From NCBI RefSeq assembly GCF_041893525.1, contig NZ_CP169068.1: DNA of 64,000 bases, one strand, 5' to 3'. A model generated the notes under the pieces. The model saw nothing but the letters and a program-made list of their open reading frames with translations, made no database searches and was not told the DNA's origin. Positions within the stretch are counted from its first letter, which is position 1. Each line of letters begins with the position of its first letter. Below, one piece after another: positions 52,225 to 61,717 of this stretch. The position numbers and the translations under genes were made by a program. The stretch comes from Phaeobacter bryozoorum. Its GTDB lineage: Bacteria; Pseudomonadota; Alphaproteobacteria; Rhodobacterales; Rhodobacteraceae.

Positions 52225-54255
52225 ATGGCTAAAGGTTTGAACTCTATCTCATCATTTCTCCAGATCGGAGATCAAAAAGTCGACGGCTTGTTTTTTGGGC
52301 AAAAATGGAGCGATGATACTATTCACTATGCCTACCCGTCTGAGCCCGGTGTCTATAATTATTCAACTTCTTCTAATGAGGCAGCTGCGTTTTCAGAGGT
52401 TTCCGATCTGCAGAAATCTGCGATCAAATTCGCTTTGGACTCTGATCTCGGCCCCGCCGCAGCAAGGGGCTTTTCTGTTGAAGGTATTACAAAGCTGAAT
52501 ATTGAGCATGACGCAACACCGGATACGACCAGCCCGGAGGCTATTCGGTACGGCAACACGTCCTCACCCGATGTTCTCGGTGCTCATGGATATTACCCGC
52601 AAAACAGTCCAGCCGCAGGGGACGTCTGGTTTGGAAACACGGTTTACCGATCCCCGGCAGCGGGCAACTACGCCTGGCATACTGTGCTGCATGAAACCGG
52701 ACATGCTCTGGGACTGACGCATTCACATGAAAACATTAACGGATTCGGTGTTGTTCCATCTGAGTACGACCACATGGAATACACGATCATGAGCTATCTG
52801 AGCTACGAAAATAGCCCGCTAGGTGGATATAGAAATGAACCCTCGAGCTTTGCACAAACCTACATGATGCTGGATATCGCGGCCCTGCAGCATATGTATG
52901 GTGCCGATTACACCACCAACAGCAACGATACAGTCTACAATTGGTCCCCCAATTCAGGCGACACTTTGGTCAATGGTGAAATTGCAATCGATGCGGTCGG
53001 CAACCGGATTTTCGCCACCATCTGGGATGGGGGCGGCGTCGACACCTATGATCTTTCAGCCTACGCCGAGAATCTAAACATTGATCTGAACCCCGGCAAA
53101 TCCTCACGCTTCAGCGCTGCACAGACAGCCCATCTGGGATATGGATATAACGCTAGCGGCAATATCTACAATGCACTTCTCCATAATGGTGACAGGCGTT
53201 CGCTGATCGAAAATGCCATAGGTGGCACTGGCAACGACGTAATCGCGGGCAACATCGGCTCCAATTTACTGCGTGGTGAGGGTGGCAACGACACCATCAC
53301 AGGCGGTGCAGGTAATGATACCGTCTTTGGCAATACCGGAAATGACCATATCAGCGGTCAAGACGGTGATGACCGGATGCTGGGTGGCAAGGGCAACGAC
53401 ACAGTCTTTGGCGGCACTGGCAACGACGAGTTGCTGGGAAATCAGGACGACGACGTGCTGAATGGCAAAGAAGGTGCGGACACGCTTTACGGCGGTTCCG
53501 GCAGCGACACTCTGAATGGAGGTACCGGCGCCGACAGTATGTCAGGAGGCACAGGCAACGATACCTACTGGGTGGACGATGCCGCAGACCAGGTGGCCGA
53601 AAATGCGGGCGCAGGTCAGGACCGGGTCAATAGCTCAGTAACTTTCGATCTGACTGCTCACAGCGCACATATCGAAGACCTGACCCTCACCGGAAGTGCC
53701 AACATCAATGGCACTGGCAATGAGGCGGACAACTCGATTTCCGGCAACACTGGCGCCAATATTCTGCGTGGTGAGGGCGGCAATGACGTCATGACAGGTG
53801 GTGACGGAAATGACACTGTCTATGGCAATACCGGAAATGACCATATCAGCGGTCAAGATGGTGATGACTGGGTGCTGGGTGGCAAGGGCAACGACACAGT
53901 CTTTGGTGGCACTGGCAACGACAAGTTGCTGGGAAATCAGGACGACGACGTGCTGAATGGCAAGAGCGGCCGGGACACGCTTTACGGCGGTTCCGGCGAC
54001 GATACTCTGACCGGCGGCAACGGTGCCGACACATTTGTATTCACGAAGGGAGAAGACGCCGACCGGATCACCGATTTTGGCCTTGGCAATGACACGCTTT
54101 TGCTGAGCGGGTTCGGTTTCTCTACTGAGCAGGATGCGCTCGGCTATGCAAATGACGTGTCAGGGAGCGTGATTTTCGACTTCGGTGATGGTGACAGCAT
54201 AACCCTGTTAAATCTGCAGCTACAGGACCTGCATAGCAATATCGTCTTCACCTAG
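52225..54255 (+). CDS. Serralysin-type RTX metalloprotease
   Basis: A 676-aa secreted zinc protease. The catalytic motif HETGHALGLTH at residues 156-166 has all three zinc His and the Glu; the Met-turn lies at YTIMSYLSY with Met189. Residues about 340-640 carry many GGxGNDxLxG calcium-binding repeats, duplicated in two blocks. The C-terminus ends DADRITDFGLG and a final hydrophobic IVFT, the usual type I secretion end. No Sec signal. No inhibitor or type I secretion genes lie beside it. It is adjacent to tRNA-Lys. Confidence 0.93.
   Translation: MAKGLNSISSFLQIGDQKVDGLFFGQKWSDDTIHYAYPSEPGVYNYSTSSNEAAAFSEVSDLQKSAIKFALDSDLGPAAARGFSVEGITKLNIEHDATPDTTSPEAIRYGNTSSPDVLGAHGYYPQNSPAAGDVWFGNTVYRSPAAGNYAWHTVLHETGHALGLTHSHENINGFGVVPSEYDHMEYTIMSYLSYENSPLGGYRNEPSSFAQTYMMLDIAALQHMYGADYTTNSNDTVYNWSPNSGDTLVNGEIAIDAVGNRIFATIWDGGGVDTYDLSAYAENLNIDLNPGKSSRFSAAQTAHLGYGYNASGNIYNALLHNGDRRSLIENAIGGTGNDVIAGNIGSNLLRGEGGNDTITGGAGNDTVFGNTGNDHISGQDGDDRMLGGKGNDTVFGGTGNDELLGNQDDDVLNGKEGADTLYGGSGSDTLNGGTGADSMSGGTGNDTYWVDDAADQVAENAGAGQDRVNSSVTFDLTAHSAHIEDLTLTGSANINGTGNEADNSISGNTGANILRGEGGNDVMTGGDGNDTVYGNTGNDHISGQDGDDWVLGGKGNDTVFGGTGNDKLLGNQDDDVLNGKSGRDTLYGGSGDDTLTGGNGADTFVFTKGEDADRITDFGLGNDTLLLSGFGFSTEQDALGYANDVSGSVIFDFGDGDSITLLNLQLQDLHSNIVFT
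53269..54013 (+). repeat. Direct repeat of about 250 bp inside the protease gene, 495-bp offset
   Basis: Segments 53269-53518 and 53764-54013 are nearly identical by eye; for example GGCAATACCGGAAATGACC occurs at 53329 and 53824. They encode the same RTX block. The offset is 165 codons, so the frame is kept. It looks like a recent in-gene duplication. Confidence 0.85.
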
Positions 54256-54544
54256 TAGGTTCACTGATCGACCGCAGGCGGGCTGCGCGGCCAACCGCAT
54301 AGCCCGCCCTCTGCTTCCAGGCTTTCGGACTAGATGTCACAGCCAAGGAGGGCTCGACTGTGCTAAGGCGGCTGGCGTCCCGTCTGAGGACAGGCAATGT
54401 AACTATAGCAGTATGGGAAACGTGCAGCTTCCGAGCAATCAAAGGAGGCGTATCTCCAATCCAATATTCACTCGGCACTCTGGCCGAGATCTACCGGCAT
54501 AGTACAAATACGAATGTTCAGTGGATTGATCTTATTGGAGGAAG
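54256..54544. other. Stretch between the protease and tRNA-Lys, with a hairpin
   Basis: A GGCGGGCT / AGCCCGCC inverted repeat at 54277-54284 and 54301-54308 follows the protease stop by about 20 nt, with no T run, and may terminate or stabilise the protease message. The rest shows no gene; an open frame at 54360-54614 is rejected because it runs through the tRNA. Confidence 0.4.
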
Positions 54545-54620
54545 TGGTGAGCCGTGCAGGATTCGAACCTGCGACCCACTGATTAAAAGTCAGTTGCTCT
54601 ACCAACTGAGCTAACGGCCC
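54545..54620 (-). tRNA. tRNA-Lys (anticodon TTT)
   Basis: A 76-nt cloverleaf including encoded CCA. Acceptor GGGCCGT pairs with ACGGCTC, the anticodon loop is CTTTTAA, and the T-arm has GGTTCGAATCC. Confidence 0.96.
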
Positions 54621-54831
54621 ACTTCTTCATCGGAACATCGTGTTGTTCCCTGGTCGCTCTTTAAGGACATAATCCAAAAGGATCAAGCACTTAATTTGCT
54701 TCGGAGCGGCGCGACCGTGTCAGTCATGCTGTCCCGATAGGCGGCGTATCTAGGGGTAAGGGCTGAGACGGTCAACCCCTTTTTTCAACTTTCTTGCCAC
54801 AAGGCTGGATTCATCTTCGACGGAGGTCTAT

Positions 54832-55671
54832 ATGCGCGAAATGACCACAGGATCAGACACCCGCTTGCCCTTCATGAAGATGCACGGCCTCGGCAACGAC
54901 TTCGTTGTTGTGGATGCCCGTGACATGTCGTGGCCCATCACACCGGCCATGGCCGCCGGAATCGCGCACAGGCAGATGGGCGTGGGATTCGACCAGCTCA
55001 CCGTCATCACCCACGGCGAGGAAGACGCACATCTGACCTTCTACAACGCCGATGGATCCACCTCGGCCGCCTGCGGCAACGCCACCCGCTGCGTGGCCCG
55101 CTACCTGATGCAGCAGACCGGACGCGAGGCCCTGCGTCTGACCACCGATCGCGGCCTGCTTCAGGCAAGAGACGCAGGAAACGGGCTGACCGCCGTCAAC
55201 ATGGGCCAGCCACAGCTGGACTGGCAGGATATCCCGCTGGCAGAGCAGATGGACACGCTGGAGCTGCCGATTGAGGGGGCGCCAACCGCCACCGGCATGG
55301 GCAATCCGCATTGCACCTTTTTTGTCGAAAACGCCGAGCTGATCCCTCTCGCCGAATTTGGCGCGCGCTACGAGCATCATCCGCTTTACCCTGAACGCAC
55401 CAATGTGCAGGTCGCCCATCTGGTCGGCACAGATCACATCCGCATGCGCGTCTGGGAACGCGGCGTCGGCATCACCCTGGCCTCGGGCTCCTCGTCCTGC
55501 GCCACCGCAGTGGCCGCAGCGCGACGCGGGCTGACCGGTCGCCATGTGCAGATAGATCTGGATGGCGGCACGCTCTGGATTGACTGGCGCGACGATGGCG
55601 TCTGGATGACCGGCCCGACCTGCCACGTGTTCGACGGCAGCTTCACCCGCGACTTTCTGGAAAGCCTCTAA
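54832..55671 (+). CDS. dapF: Diaminopimelate epimerase DapF
   Basis: A 279-aa cofactor-independent epimerase that makes meso-diaminopimelate for lysine and peptidoglycan. The first catalytic Cys lies in ADGSTSAACGNATRC and the second in SGSSSCATAVAAAR. FMKMHGLGNDFVVVDAR is the family start. The ATG at 54832 has GGAGG upstream. It is followed after 2 nt by mtaB, a common pairing in alphaproteobacteria. Confidence 0.97.
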   Translation: MREMTTGSDTRLPFMKMHGLGNDFVVVDARDMSWPITPAMAAGIAHRQMGVGFDQLTVITHGEEDAHLTFYNADGSTSAACGNATRCVARYLMQQTGREALRLTTDRGLLQARDAGNGLTAVNMGQPQLDWQDIPLAEQMDTLELPIEGAPTATGMGNPHCTFFVENAELIPLAEFGARYEHHPLYPERTNVQVAHLVGTDHIRMRVWERGVGITLASGSSSCATAVAAARRGLTGRHVQIDLDGGTLWIDWRDDGVWMTGPTCHVFDGSFTRDFLESL

Positions 55672-55673
55672 AC

Positions 55674-56936
55674 ATGAGCGCGCCCAAATTCACCACGCTC
55701 GGCTGCCGCCTGAACGCCTATGAAACCGAAGCGATGAAAGAGCTCAGCCAGCAGGCAGGGCTCAGCAACGCCGTGGTGGTCAACACCTGTGCCGTCACCG
55801 CCGAGGCCGTGCGCAAGGCACGGCAGGAGATCCGCCGCCTGCGCCGTGAAAACCCGGAGGCGCCGATCATCGTCACCGGTTGTGCCGCCCAGACCGAACC
55901 GGAGACCTTTGCCGCAATGGAAGAGGTCACCCGCGTCATCGGCAACACCGAAAAGATGCAGGCCGAGACCTGGCAGCAGATCGCCAAGGGGCCGGATTTC
56001 ATCGGCACCACGGAAAAGGTGCAGGTCGACGATATCATGTCGGTGACCGAGACCGCAGGCCATCTCATTGACGGTTTCGGCACCCGCTCCCGCGCCTATG
56101 TGCAGGTCCAGAACGGCTGCGACCACCGCTGCACCTTCTGCATCATCCCCTATGGTCGCGGCAATTCCCGCTCGGTCCCGGCAGGCGTGGTGGTCGATCA
56201 GATCAAGCGGCTGGTGGACAGGGGCTATAATGAGGTTGTCCTGACCGGCGTCGATCTCACCTCCTGGGGCGCCGACCTGCCCGCCACGCCCCGTCTGGGC
56301 GATCTGGTGATGCGGATCCTGAAACTGGTGCCGGACCTACCGCGCCTGCGCATCTCCTCCATCGATTCGATCGAGGTGGACGAGAACCTGATGCAGGCCA
56401 TCGCTACCGAATCCCGCCTGATGCCGCATCTGCACCTGTCGCTGCAACACGGCGATGATCTGATCCTGAAACGGATGGCCCGCCGCCACCTGCGCGATGA
56501 CGCGATCAAATTCTGCGAAGACGCCCGCCGCCTGCGCCCGGAGATGACCTTTGGTGCCGATATCATTGCAGGCTTTCCGACCGAGTCGGACGCCCATTTC
56601 GAGAACTCGCTGAAACTGGTTACCGACTGCGATCTCACCTGGCTGCACGTCTTCCCCTATTCCAAGCGCGAGGGCACCCCGGCCGCCAAGATCCCCAATC
56701 AGGTGAATGGCACGGTGATCAAGGAGCGAGCCGCCCGTCTGCGCGCCGCCGGTGACGTGCAGGTACAGGCCCATCTCACCGCGCAGATCGGCCGCAGGCA
56801 TCGCATCCTGATGGAAAACCCGCACATGGGCCGCACCGAGCAATTCACCGAGGTCAGCTTTGCAACCCCGCAGGTGGAGGGCGAGATCGTCACCACCACC
56901 ACCACCGGCATCAGGGGAACCCAGCTCACTGCCTGA
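55674..56936 (+). CDS. mtaB: tRNA t6A37 methylthiotransferase MtaB
   Basis: A 420-aa radical SAM enzyme that converts t6A to ms2t6A at position 37 of ANN-reading tRNAs. The N-terminal cluster Cys lie in TTLGCRLNAYE, NTCAVT and TGCAAQTE. The radical SAM cluster is CDHRCTFC in GCDHRCTFCIIPYGRG. The TRAM-like C-terminus is short. Operon with dapF, 2-nt gap. Confidence 0.95.
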   Translation: MSAPKFTTLGCRLNAYETEAMKELSQQAGLSNAVVVNTCAVTAEAVRKARQEIRRLRRENPEAPIIVTGCAAQTEPETFAAMEEVTRVIGNTEKMQAETWQQIAKGPDFIGTTEKVQVDDIMSVTETAGHLIDGFGTRSRAYVQVQNGCDHRCTFCIIPYGRGNSRSVPAGVVVDQIKRLVDRGYNEVVLTGVDLTSWGADLPATPRLGDLVMRILKLVPDLPRLRISSIDSIEVDENLMQAIATESRLMPHLHLSLQHGDDLILKRMARRHLRDDAIKFCEDARRLRPEMTFGADIIAGFPTESDAHFENSLKLVTDCDLTWLHVFPYSKREGTPAAKIPNQVNGTVIKERAARLRAAGDVQVQAHLTAQIGRRHRILMENPHMGRTEQFTEVSFATPQVEGEIVTTTTTGIRGTQLTA

Positions 56937-57045
56937 GGCCGCGCGTCGACGCATTGGATCCGCACACAGGCAGCACTCTGGGTGCCACTCCTACTGCGAA
57001 GACAGTCTTGCCCCTCTCGCACCGATGCCGGAGGATGGCAGGATC

Positions 57046-57567
57046 ATGAGCCTCATTCTCTTCCTTCACGGCCCCTCCAGCAGCGGCAAATCCACGCTGG
57101 CAGCAGAACTGCGCCGCCAGTCACCCCGCCCCTTCCTGCACCTCTCCATTGATCACCTGCGCAGCAGCGGCGCCTGGCGCCAGGTCGATTATCCCGACTG
57201 GCAAACGGCCCGGCCCGCCTTCTTTGACGGGTTCCATCGCGCAGTTGCAGGCTTTGCCGACGCCGGTAATGATCTGATCATCGAACATATCCTCGACACA
57301 CCCGGCTGGCACAGCCAGTTGCAGGACCTGCTGGCGGACCACCAAATGCTGTTCGTCGGCTTGCGCCCCTCTCTCGCCGCGCTGCACCAGCGCGAGCAGC
57401 GCCGAGGTGACAGGCCGCGGGGCAGCGCCGTGCAGGATGCCGCCCATATCCATGCCGGGATACGGTATGATCTGGAGTGCGACGGCACCCGCGACACCGA
57501 ACAGCTTGCGCGCGACATCCTCACTCGCATCAACCAGCCGCTGCCCGCCTCCGGATTTTTCCGCTAG
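57046..57567 (+). CDS. Chloramphenicol phosphotransferase-like P-loop protein
   Basis: A 173-aa P-loop kinase-like protein. Walker A is LHGPSSSGKSTLAAEL near residue 8-20; LSIDHLRSSGAW and LIIEHILDTPGW follow, the layout of the CPT family. Such proteins phosphorylate chloramphenicol in producers, but in bacteria without that antibiotic the natural substrate is unknown. Start ATG 57046 (GGCAGGATC upstream). Confidence 0.7.
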   Translation: MSLILFLHGPSSSGKSTLAAELRRQSPRPFLHLSIDHLRSSGAWRQVDYPDWQTARPAFFDGFHRAVAGFADAGNDLIIEHILDTPGWHSQLQDLLADHQMLFVGLRPSLAALHQREQRRGDRPRGSAVQDAAHIHAGIRYDLECDGTRDTEQLARDILTRINQPLPASGFFR

Positions 57568-57658
57568 CCGCACATCAGGACACACCGCCCGCTGTCATCT
57601 TTCCCGAAATACTCCGTGGTGAATGCCCGCAGGGCAGAGGGGCAGCGCCCCCAATACG

Positions 57659-57690
57659 AAAAACCCCCGCAGGGTCACACCATGCGGGGG
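57659..57690 (-). terminator. Rho-independent terminator of the petABC operon
   Basis: On the minus strand CCCCCGCA, an 11-nt loop and TGCGGGGG are followed by five T. It lies about 25 nt after the cytochrome c1 stop codon. Confidence 0.85.
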
Positions 57691-57715
57691 TTCGTAATTG
57701 CTCAGGAAAACCGGC

Positions 57716-58507
57716 TTAGCTGGTTTTCTTGCCTTTGTGCGGCGCCCACAGACGCTTGTTGGTGAGATACAGCAGCACCGACAGCAGCGTCAGGAACAGC
57801 ACGCCGACAAAACCGGCCTGCTTGCGCGCCATCATTTTCGGCTCCGCCGTCCACATCAGGAAGGCCGCGACGTCCTGCGACATGGCTTCCACATCGTTGG
57901 CGTGGCCATCGACGAACTCAACCTGCTCATCCGACAGCGGCGGCGCCATGGAGATCCAGCCACCAGGGAAGGCAGTGTTGCCATAGAAGGTGGTGCCTGC
58001 TTCTTCCTTGGTCTCACCGGTGTAGCCCGCCAGCAGCGACGCAATATATTCCGCACCGCCCATGCCTTTGAACAGCTGGTTCAGACCCAGACCGTAGGGG
58101 CCGTGGAAACCCGCACGTGCCTTGGCCATCATGCTGAGGTCAGGCGCGCCTGCGTTGTTGTTTTCCGGGAAGTTATCGGTCGGCTTGGCCGGACGATCTT
58201 CATCCTCCACCGGATCGTAAACCGAGAAGTTCTCGGCCGCATAGGCGCGGACCTGCTCTTCTGGCAGGTTCGGGCCACCTTCATCGGCCAGGGTGCGCAG
58301 CGGCACCAGCTTCAGCCCGTGACAGGCTGCGCAGACTTCGGTGTAGATCTGCAGACCGCGCTGCAGCTGGTTGGTGTCGTAGGTGCCAAACGGGCCTTCG
58401 AACGAGAAGTCATAGTCCTCGACATGGCCCGAGCCTCCCGCCGCAAAGGATGCGGCAGGCGCCAGGGACAGTGCGAAGGCGGCACCAATGGCTAGTTTTT
58501 TCAACAT
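57716..58507 (-). CDS. petC: Cytochrome bc1 complex, cytochrome c1 subunit
   Basis: A 263-aa membrane-anchored c-type cytochrome. A signal peptide (MLKKLAIGAAFALSLAPAA) is followed by heme-binding CAACHG near residue 51 and a C-terminal transmembrane anchor (FVGVLFLTLLSVLLYLTNKRLW). The ATG at 58507 has AAGGA upstream. Last gene of petABC; accepts electrons from the Rieske protein. Confidence 0.97.
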   Translation of the reverse strand: MLKKLAIGAAFALSLAPAASFAAGGSGHVEDYDFSFEGPFGTYDTNQLQRGLQIYTEVCAACHGLKLVPLRTLADEGGPNLPEEQVRAYAAENFSVYDPVEDEDRPAKPTDNFPENNNAGAPDLSMMAKARAGFHGPYGLGLNQLFKGMGGAEYIASLLAGYTGETKEEAGTTFYGNTAFPGGWISMAPPLSDEQVEFVDGHANDVEAMSQDVAAFLMWTAEPKMMARKQAGFVGVLFLTLLSVLLYLTNKRLWAPHKGKKTS

Positions 58508-58525
58508 GGTTGCTGTCCTTCTCAA

Positions 58526-59860
58526 TTACTCGGCCGGCGTGGCGTCAGCGCCAGACTTCTTGCCGTAATGGGCATCAAAATCCGCTTCGATGGTCTCGGG
58601 AATCGCCAGCGGCTTCTCGATGACGCCCAGCAGCGGCAGGATCACCAGGAAGTAGGCGAACCAATAGGCCGAAGCGATCAGGGAGAACGACGCATAGGGT
58701 TCTTCCGCAGGCATCGCACCCAGCCACATCAGGGCAAAGAAGTCGATGACCAGCAGCAGGAACCACCACTTGAACTGCGGGCGGTACCGGCCCGAGCGCA
58801 CGCGGCTGGTGTCCAGCCAGGGCGCCAGCGCCATGACGGCAATCGCACCAAACATCGCCAGCACGCCAAAGAACTTGGCGTCGATGATGCCACCGGTCAC
58901 AAAGGAGGCAATCTGCACAACCCAGACTTCCGAGGTGAAGGCCCGCAGGATCGCGTAGAACGGCAGGAAGTACCATTCGGGAACGATGTGTGCAGGGGTC
59001 ACCAGCGGGTTGGCTTCGATGTAGTTATCGGGGTGGCCCAGGTAGTTCGGCATGAAGCCGACGATCGCCCAGAACACAACCAGCACAACCGCCAGACCTA
59101 CGAAATCCTTGATCACGAAATAGGGCCAGAACGGCAGCGTGTCTTTCTTGGCTTCTTCCTTGGAGCCACGACGCACTTCAACACCGGTCGGGTTGTTGTT
59201 GCCGGTGGTGTGGAAGGCCCAGATGTGCACGATGACCAGCGCCGCGATCACGAAAGGCAGCAGATAGTGCAGCGAGAAGAAGCGGTTCAGCGTGGCGTTG
59301 TCCACGGCAGGCCCGCCCAGCAGCCATGTCTGCAGCGCTTCACCAACAAAGGGAATGGCGCCGAACAGGCCGGTGATCACGGTCGCCCCCCAGAAGGACA
59401 TCTGACCCCAGGGCAGTACATAGCCCATGAAGGCGGTGCCCATCATCATCAGGTAGATCAGCATGCCGATGATCCATGTGATCTCGCGCGGTGCCTTGTA
59501 GGACCCGTAGTAGAGACCCCGGAAAATGTGGATGTAGACCGCGACAAAGAACAGCGATGCGCCGTTCATATGCAGATAGCGGATCATATGGCCGCCGTTC
59601 ACGTTGCGCATGATGTGCTCAACGGAGGCAAACGCCAGATCGACATGCGGTGTGTAATGCATCACCAGGATGATACCGGTGACGATTTGCAGGACCAAGC
59701 AGAATGCCAGGACGATACCCCAGATCCACAACCAGTTCAGGTTCTTGGGCGTGGGGATCATAATGGTGTCATAGATCAGGCCAACGATGGGCAGGCGGCT
59801 GTGCAGCCACTTCTCGCCACCGGTTTTCGGCTCATAATGATCGTGCGGAATGCCGGACAT
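58526..59860 (-). CDS. petB: Cytochrome bc1 complex, cytochrome b subunit
   Basis: A 444-aa, eight-helix membrane subunit that carries hemes bL and bH and both quinone sites. The heme His lie in MIRYLHMNGASLFFVAVYIH and FSLHYLLPFVIAALVIVHIW; the PEWY-type motif EWYFLPFYAILRA is in the Qo loop. Between petA and petC with short gaps. Confidence 0.98.
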   Translation of the reverse strand: MSGIPHDHYEPKTGGEKWLHSRLPIVGLIYDTIMIPTPKNLNWLWIWGIVLAFCLVLQIVTGIILVMHYTPHVDLAFASVEHIMRNVNGGHMIRYLHMNGASLFFVAVYIHIFRGLYYGSYKAPREITWIIGMLIYLMMMGTAFMGYVLPWGQMSFWGATVITGLFGAIPFVGEALQTWLLGGPAVDNATLNRFFSLHYLLPFVIAALVIVHIWAFHTTGNNNPTGVEVRRGSKEEAKKDTLPFWPYFVIKDFVGLAVVLVVFWAIVGFMPNYLGHPDNYIEANPLVTPAHIVPEWYFLPFYAILRAFTSEVWVVQIASFVTGGIIDAKFFGVLAMFGAIAVMALAPWLDTSRVRSGRYRPQFKWWFLLLVIDFFALMWLGAMPAEEPYASFSLIASAYWFAYFLVILPLLGVIEKPLAIPETIEADFDAHYGKKSGADATPAE

Positions 59861-59871
59861 GAATGTCTCCC

Positions 59872-60432
59872 TTATCCCAGTTGGATCGTAGTTTCATCAA
59901 GGAACACGGCCGTCGGAACCGGCAGGTTCTCGGGCGCGGGACCTTTGCGGATACGACCGGCAGTGTCGTAGTGCGACCCGTGGCAGGGGCAGAACCAGCC
60001 ATTGAACTCGCCAGCGCCATCACCCAGCGGCACACAGCCGAGGTGGGTACAGACACCCATCATGACCAGCCATTCGCCAGCTTCGTCCATGGTGCGGTTT
60101 TCGTCGGTGGCCGGCACATCGCCTGCGTTGACGTTCCGGGCAACCGGATCGGGCAGGTCGGCCAGATCAACAGCACGTGCCGCTTCGATCTCTTCCTGGG
60201 TGCGGCGGCGGATGAACACCGGCTTGCCAAGGAACATAACCGAGATCTGGGTCCCGACTTCCACACCTGCCACGTCCACGATAATCGAGGACAGAGCCTG
60301 AACGTCAGCCGAGGGGTTCATCTGGTTGACCAGGGGCCAAATAGCGGCGCCCGCAGTCACTGCCCCGGCGCCGGCAGTGGCGTAGTAGAGGAAATCTCTC
60401 CGGGTTCCTTCGTTGTCTTCTGCGTGGGACAC
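59872..60432 (-). CDS. petA: Cytochrome bc1 complex, Rieske iron-sulfur subunit
   Basis: A 186-aa subunit. Twin-Arg signal anchor TRRDFLYYATAGAGAVTAGA is followed by the Rieske 2Fe-2S motif CTHLGCVP and CPCHGSHYD with both Cys and both His. First gene of petABC; moves between the quinol site and cytochrome c1. Confidence 0.98.
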   Translation of the reverse strand: MSHAEDNEGTRRDFLYYATAGAGAVTAGAAIWPLVNQMNPSADVQALSSIIVDVAGVEVGTQISVMFLGKPVFIRRRTQEEIEAARAVDLADLPDPVARNVNAGDVPATDENRTMDEAGEWLVMMGVCTHLGCVPLGDGAGEFNGWFCPCHGSHYDTAGRIRKGPAPENLPVPTAVFLDETTIQLG

Positions 60433-60657
60433 GAGGTTTTCTCCAATTCCAGCGCCCGTTTAGGGCAAACATGCGCATACACCGCGCAATGAACGCAGTG
60501 ACTCATCGCGGGTATCTAGCGGGGAGAAGGGCTTTCGTCCAGCGGTCATAGGCGCGCAGATGGACGCACACGCAAGTAATTATGCGCAACTGTTGCAAAC
60601 AGCCTCACATATTTGCGCGGGCACGCCGTATTTCAAGGGGAGCGCCCGCGCCAGATC

Positions 60658-61260
60658 TCAGCTTTCCGGTGGTCGCGTCGCCTGCATCGACGGACGCGAA
60701 TCGAATTCGGCGAACCAATCCGCCAGCGCCTCGTTCCCCTTGCGCCAGCCCATGTCCGGATGCCGGAAATCCACATAGGACAATGCACAGGCCACAGCGA
60801 TCTGCCCGATCCGCAGCGATCCTTTCAGATGCGCCATCCAGCGCGCGTTCAGCGCCGCGCAGCCGCCCAGCACCTTGCCGCTCTGCCCTTCGATCCACTC
60901 CGGCCATTGCTTGTCCGCGGGGCGCAGGCGCTTTTCATAGGACAGCAGCACTGCCGCCTCCATGATGCCATCCGCCGTGGCCTCCAGCACCCGCGTGTCC
61001 CAGCCGCCCTCATAAAGCGCCCCACCCGCACGCTCTGCCAGATAGGCGCAGATCACCCGGCTGTCATACAGCGTCGCGCCCCCCGCGCGTTCCAGCGCCG
61101 GGATCTTGGCCAGCGGGTTGGCGGCCTTCAGGTCGCTCGCCGGGGCAATCGGCGTGGTGGCCACCGGGATCAGCTCGACATCCGCCAGCTGATCCGTTTC
61201 ATGCAGCACCACCATGACCTTACGCACATAGGGGGAGGTGGGCGCGTGATAGAGTTTCAT
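60658..61260 (-). CDS. Glutathione S-transferase family protein
   Basis: A 200-aa GST. MKLYHAPTSPYVRKVMVVLH is the glutathione-binding start with Ser9 or Tyr11 near the active site; NPLAKIPAL has the cis-Pro and LYDSRVICAYLAE follows. The start at 61260 has AAGGA upstream. Divergent from the ribH leader. Substrate unknown. Confidence 0.92.
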   Translation of the reverse strand: MKLYHAPTSPYVRKVMVVLHETDQLADVELIPVATTPIAPASDLKAANPLAKIPALERAGGATLYDSRVICAYLAERAGGALYEGGWDTRVLEATADGIMEAAVLLSYEKRLRPADKQWPEWIEGQSGKVLGGCAALNARWMAHLKGSLRIGQIAVACALSYVDFRHPDMGWRKGNEALADWFAEFDSRPSMQATRPPES

Positions 61261-61436
61261 TGCGGAAATCCTTCTGAACAGGGTTTGGAGACAGATCCAC
61301 GACGATGATACCATGTCTTACATGGGGCGCGGCTGCGCACACTCTAGCCTGGCCTCACGGCAGGACCACCCCCTTCGGCACCTTCGGTCACGCTTCCTCT
61401 TGCCTTTGCCATATCGAGCGGCCATGTTCGCGCTGT

Positions 61437-61636
61437 TCTCAGGGCGGGGCGAAATTCCCCACCGGCGGTAAGCGGGCATGTCCCCGTAAGCCCGCGAGCG
61501 GTCATTTTGAGTGCCGTCACAGCTTGAACCGACAACCGGTTCCCCCTTTTCGGGCTGTGAACGCACTGGAAATGATGTCCAGCAGATCTGGTGTAACTCC
61601 AGAGCCGACGGTCATAGTCCGGATGAAAGAGAACGT
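61437..61636 (+). ncRNA. FMN riboswitch (RFN element)
   Basis: Conserved RFN parts are in order: TCAGGGCGGGGCGAAATTCC, CCACCGGCGGTA, AGCCCGCGAGCG, then after a variable arm AGAGCCGACGGTCATAGTCC and GGATGAAAGAGAACG. It lies upstream of ribH on the same strand, so FMN would repress ribH expression. Confidence 0.95.
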
Positions 61637-61717
61637 GTGACAGGGCCACGGGGGACGTGTGCCCTCATCACTCGTGATCGCCTTGGGTGACGTGTCAAAC
61701 CTATAGGAGATACCACA

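Noticed and set aside
53269..54013. CRISPR-like regular repeats
   Set aside because: The repeats are coding RTX motifs in frame, too variable and with no spacer-repeat structure or cas genes.
54360..54614. Open frame of 84 codons near the protease end
   Set aside because: It runs through tRNA-Lys on the other strand, has no family-like sequence and no ribosome binding site.
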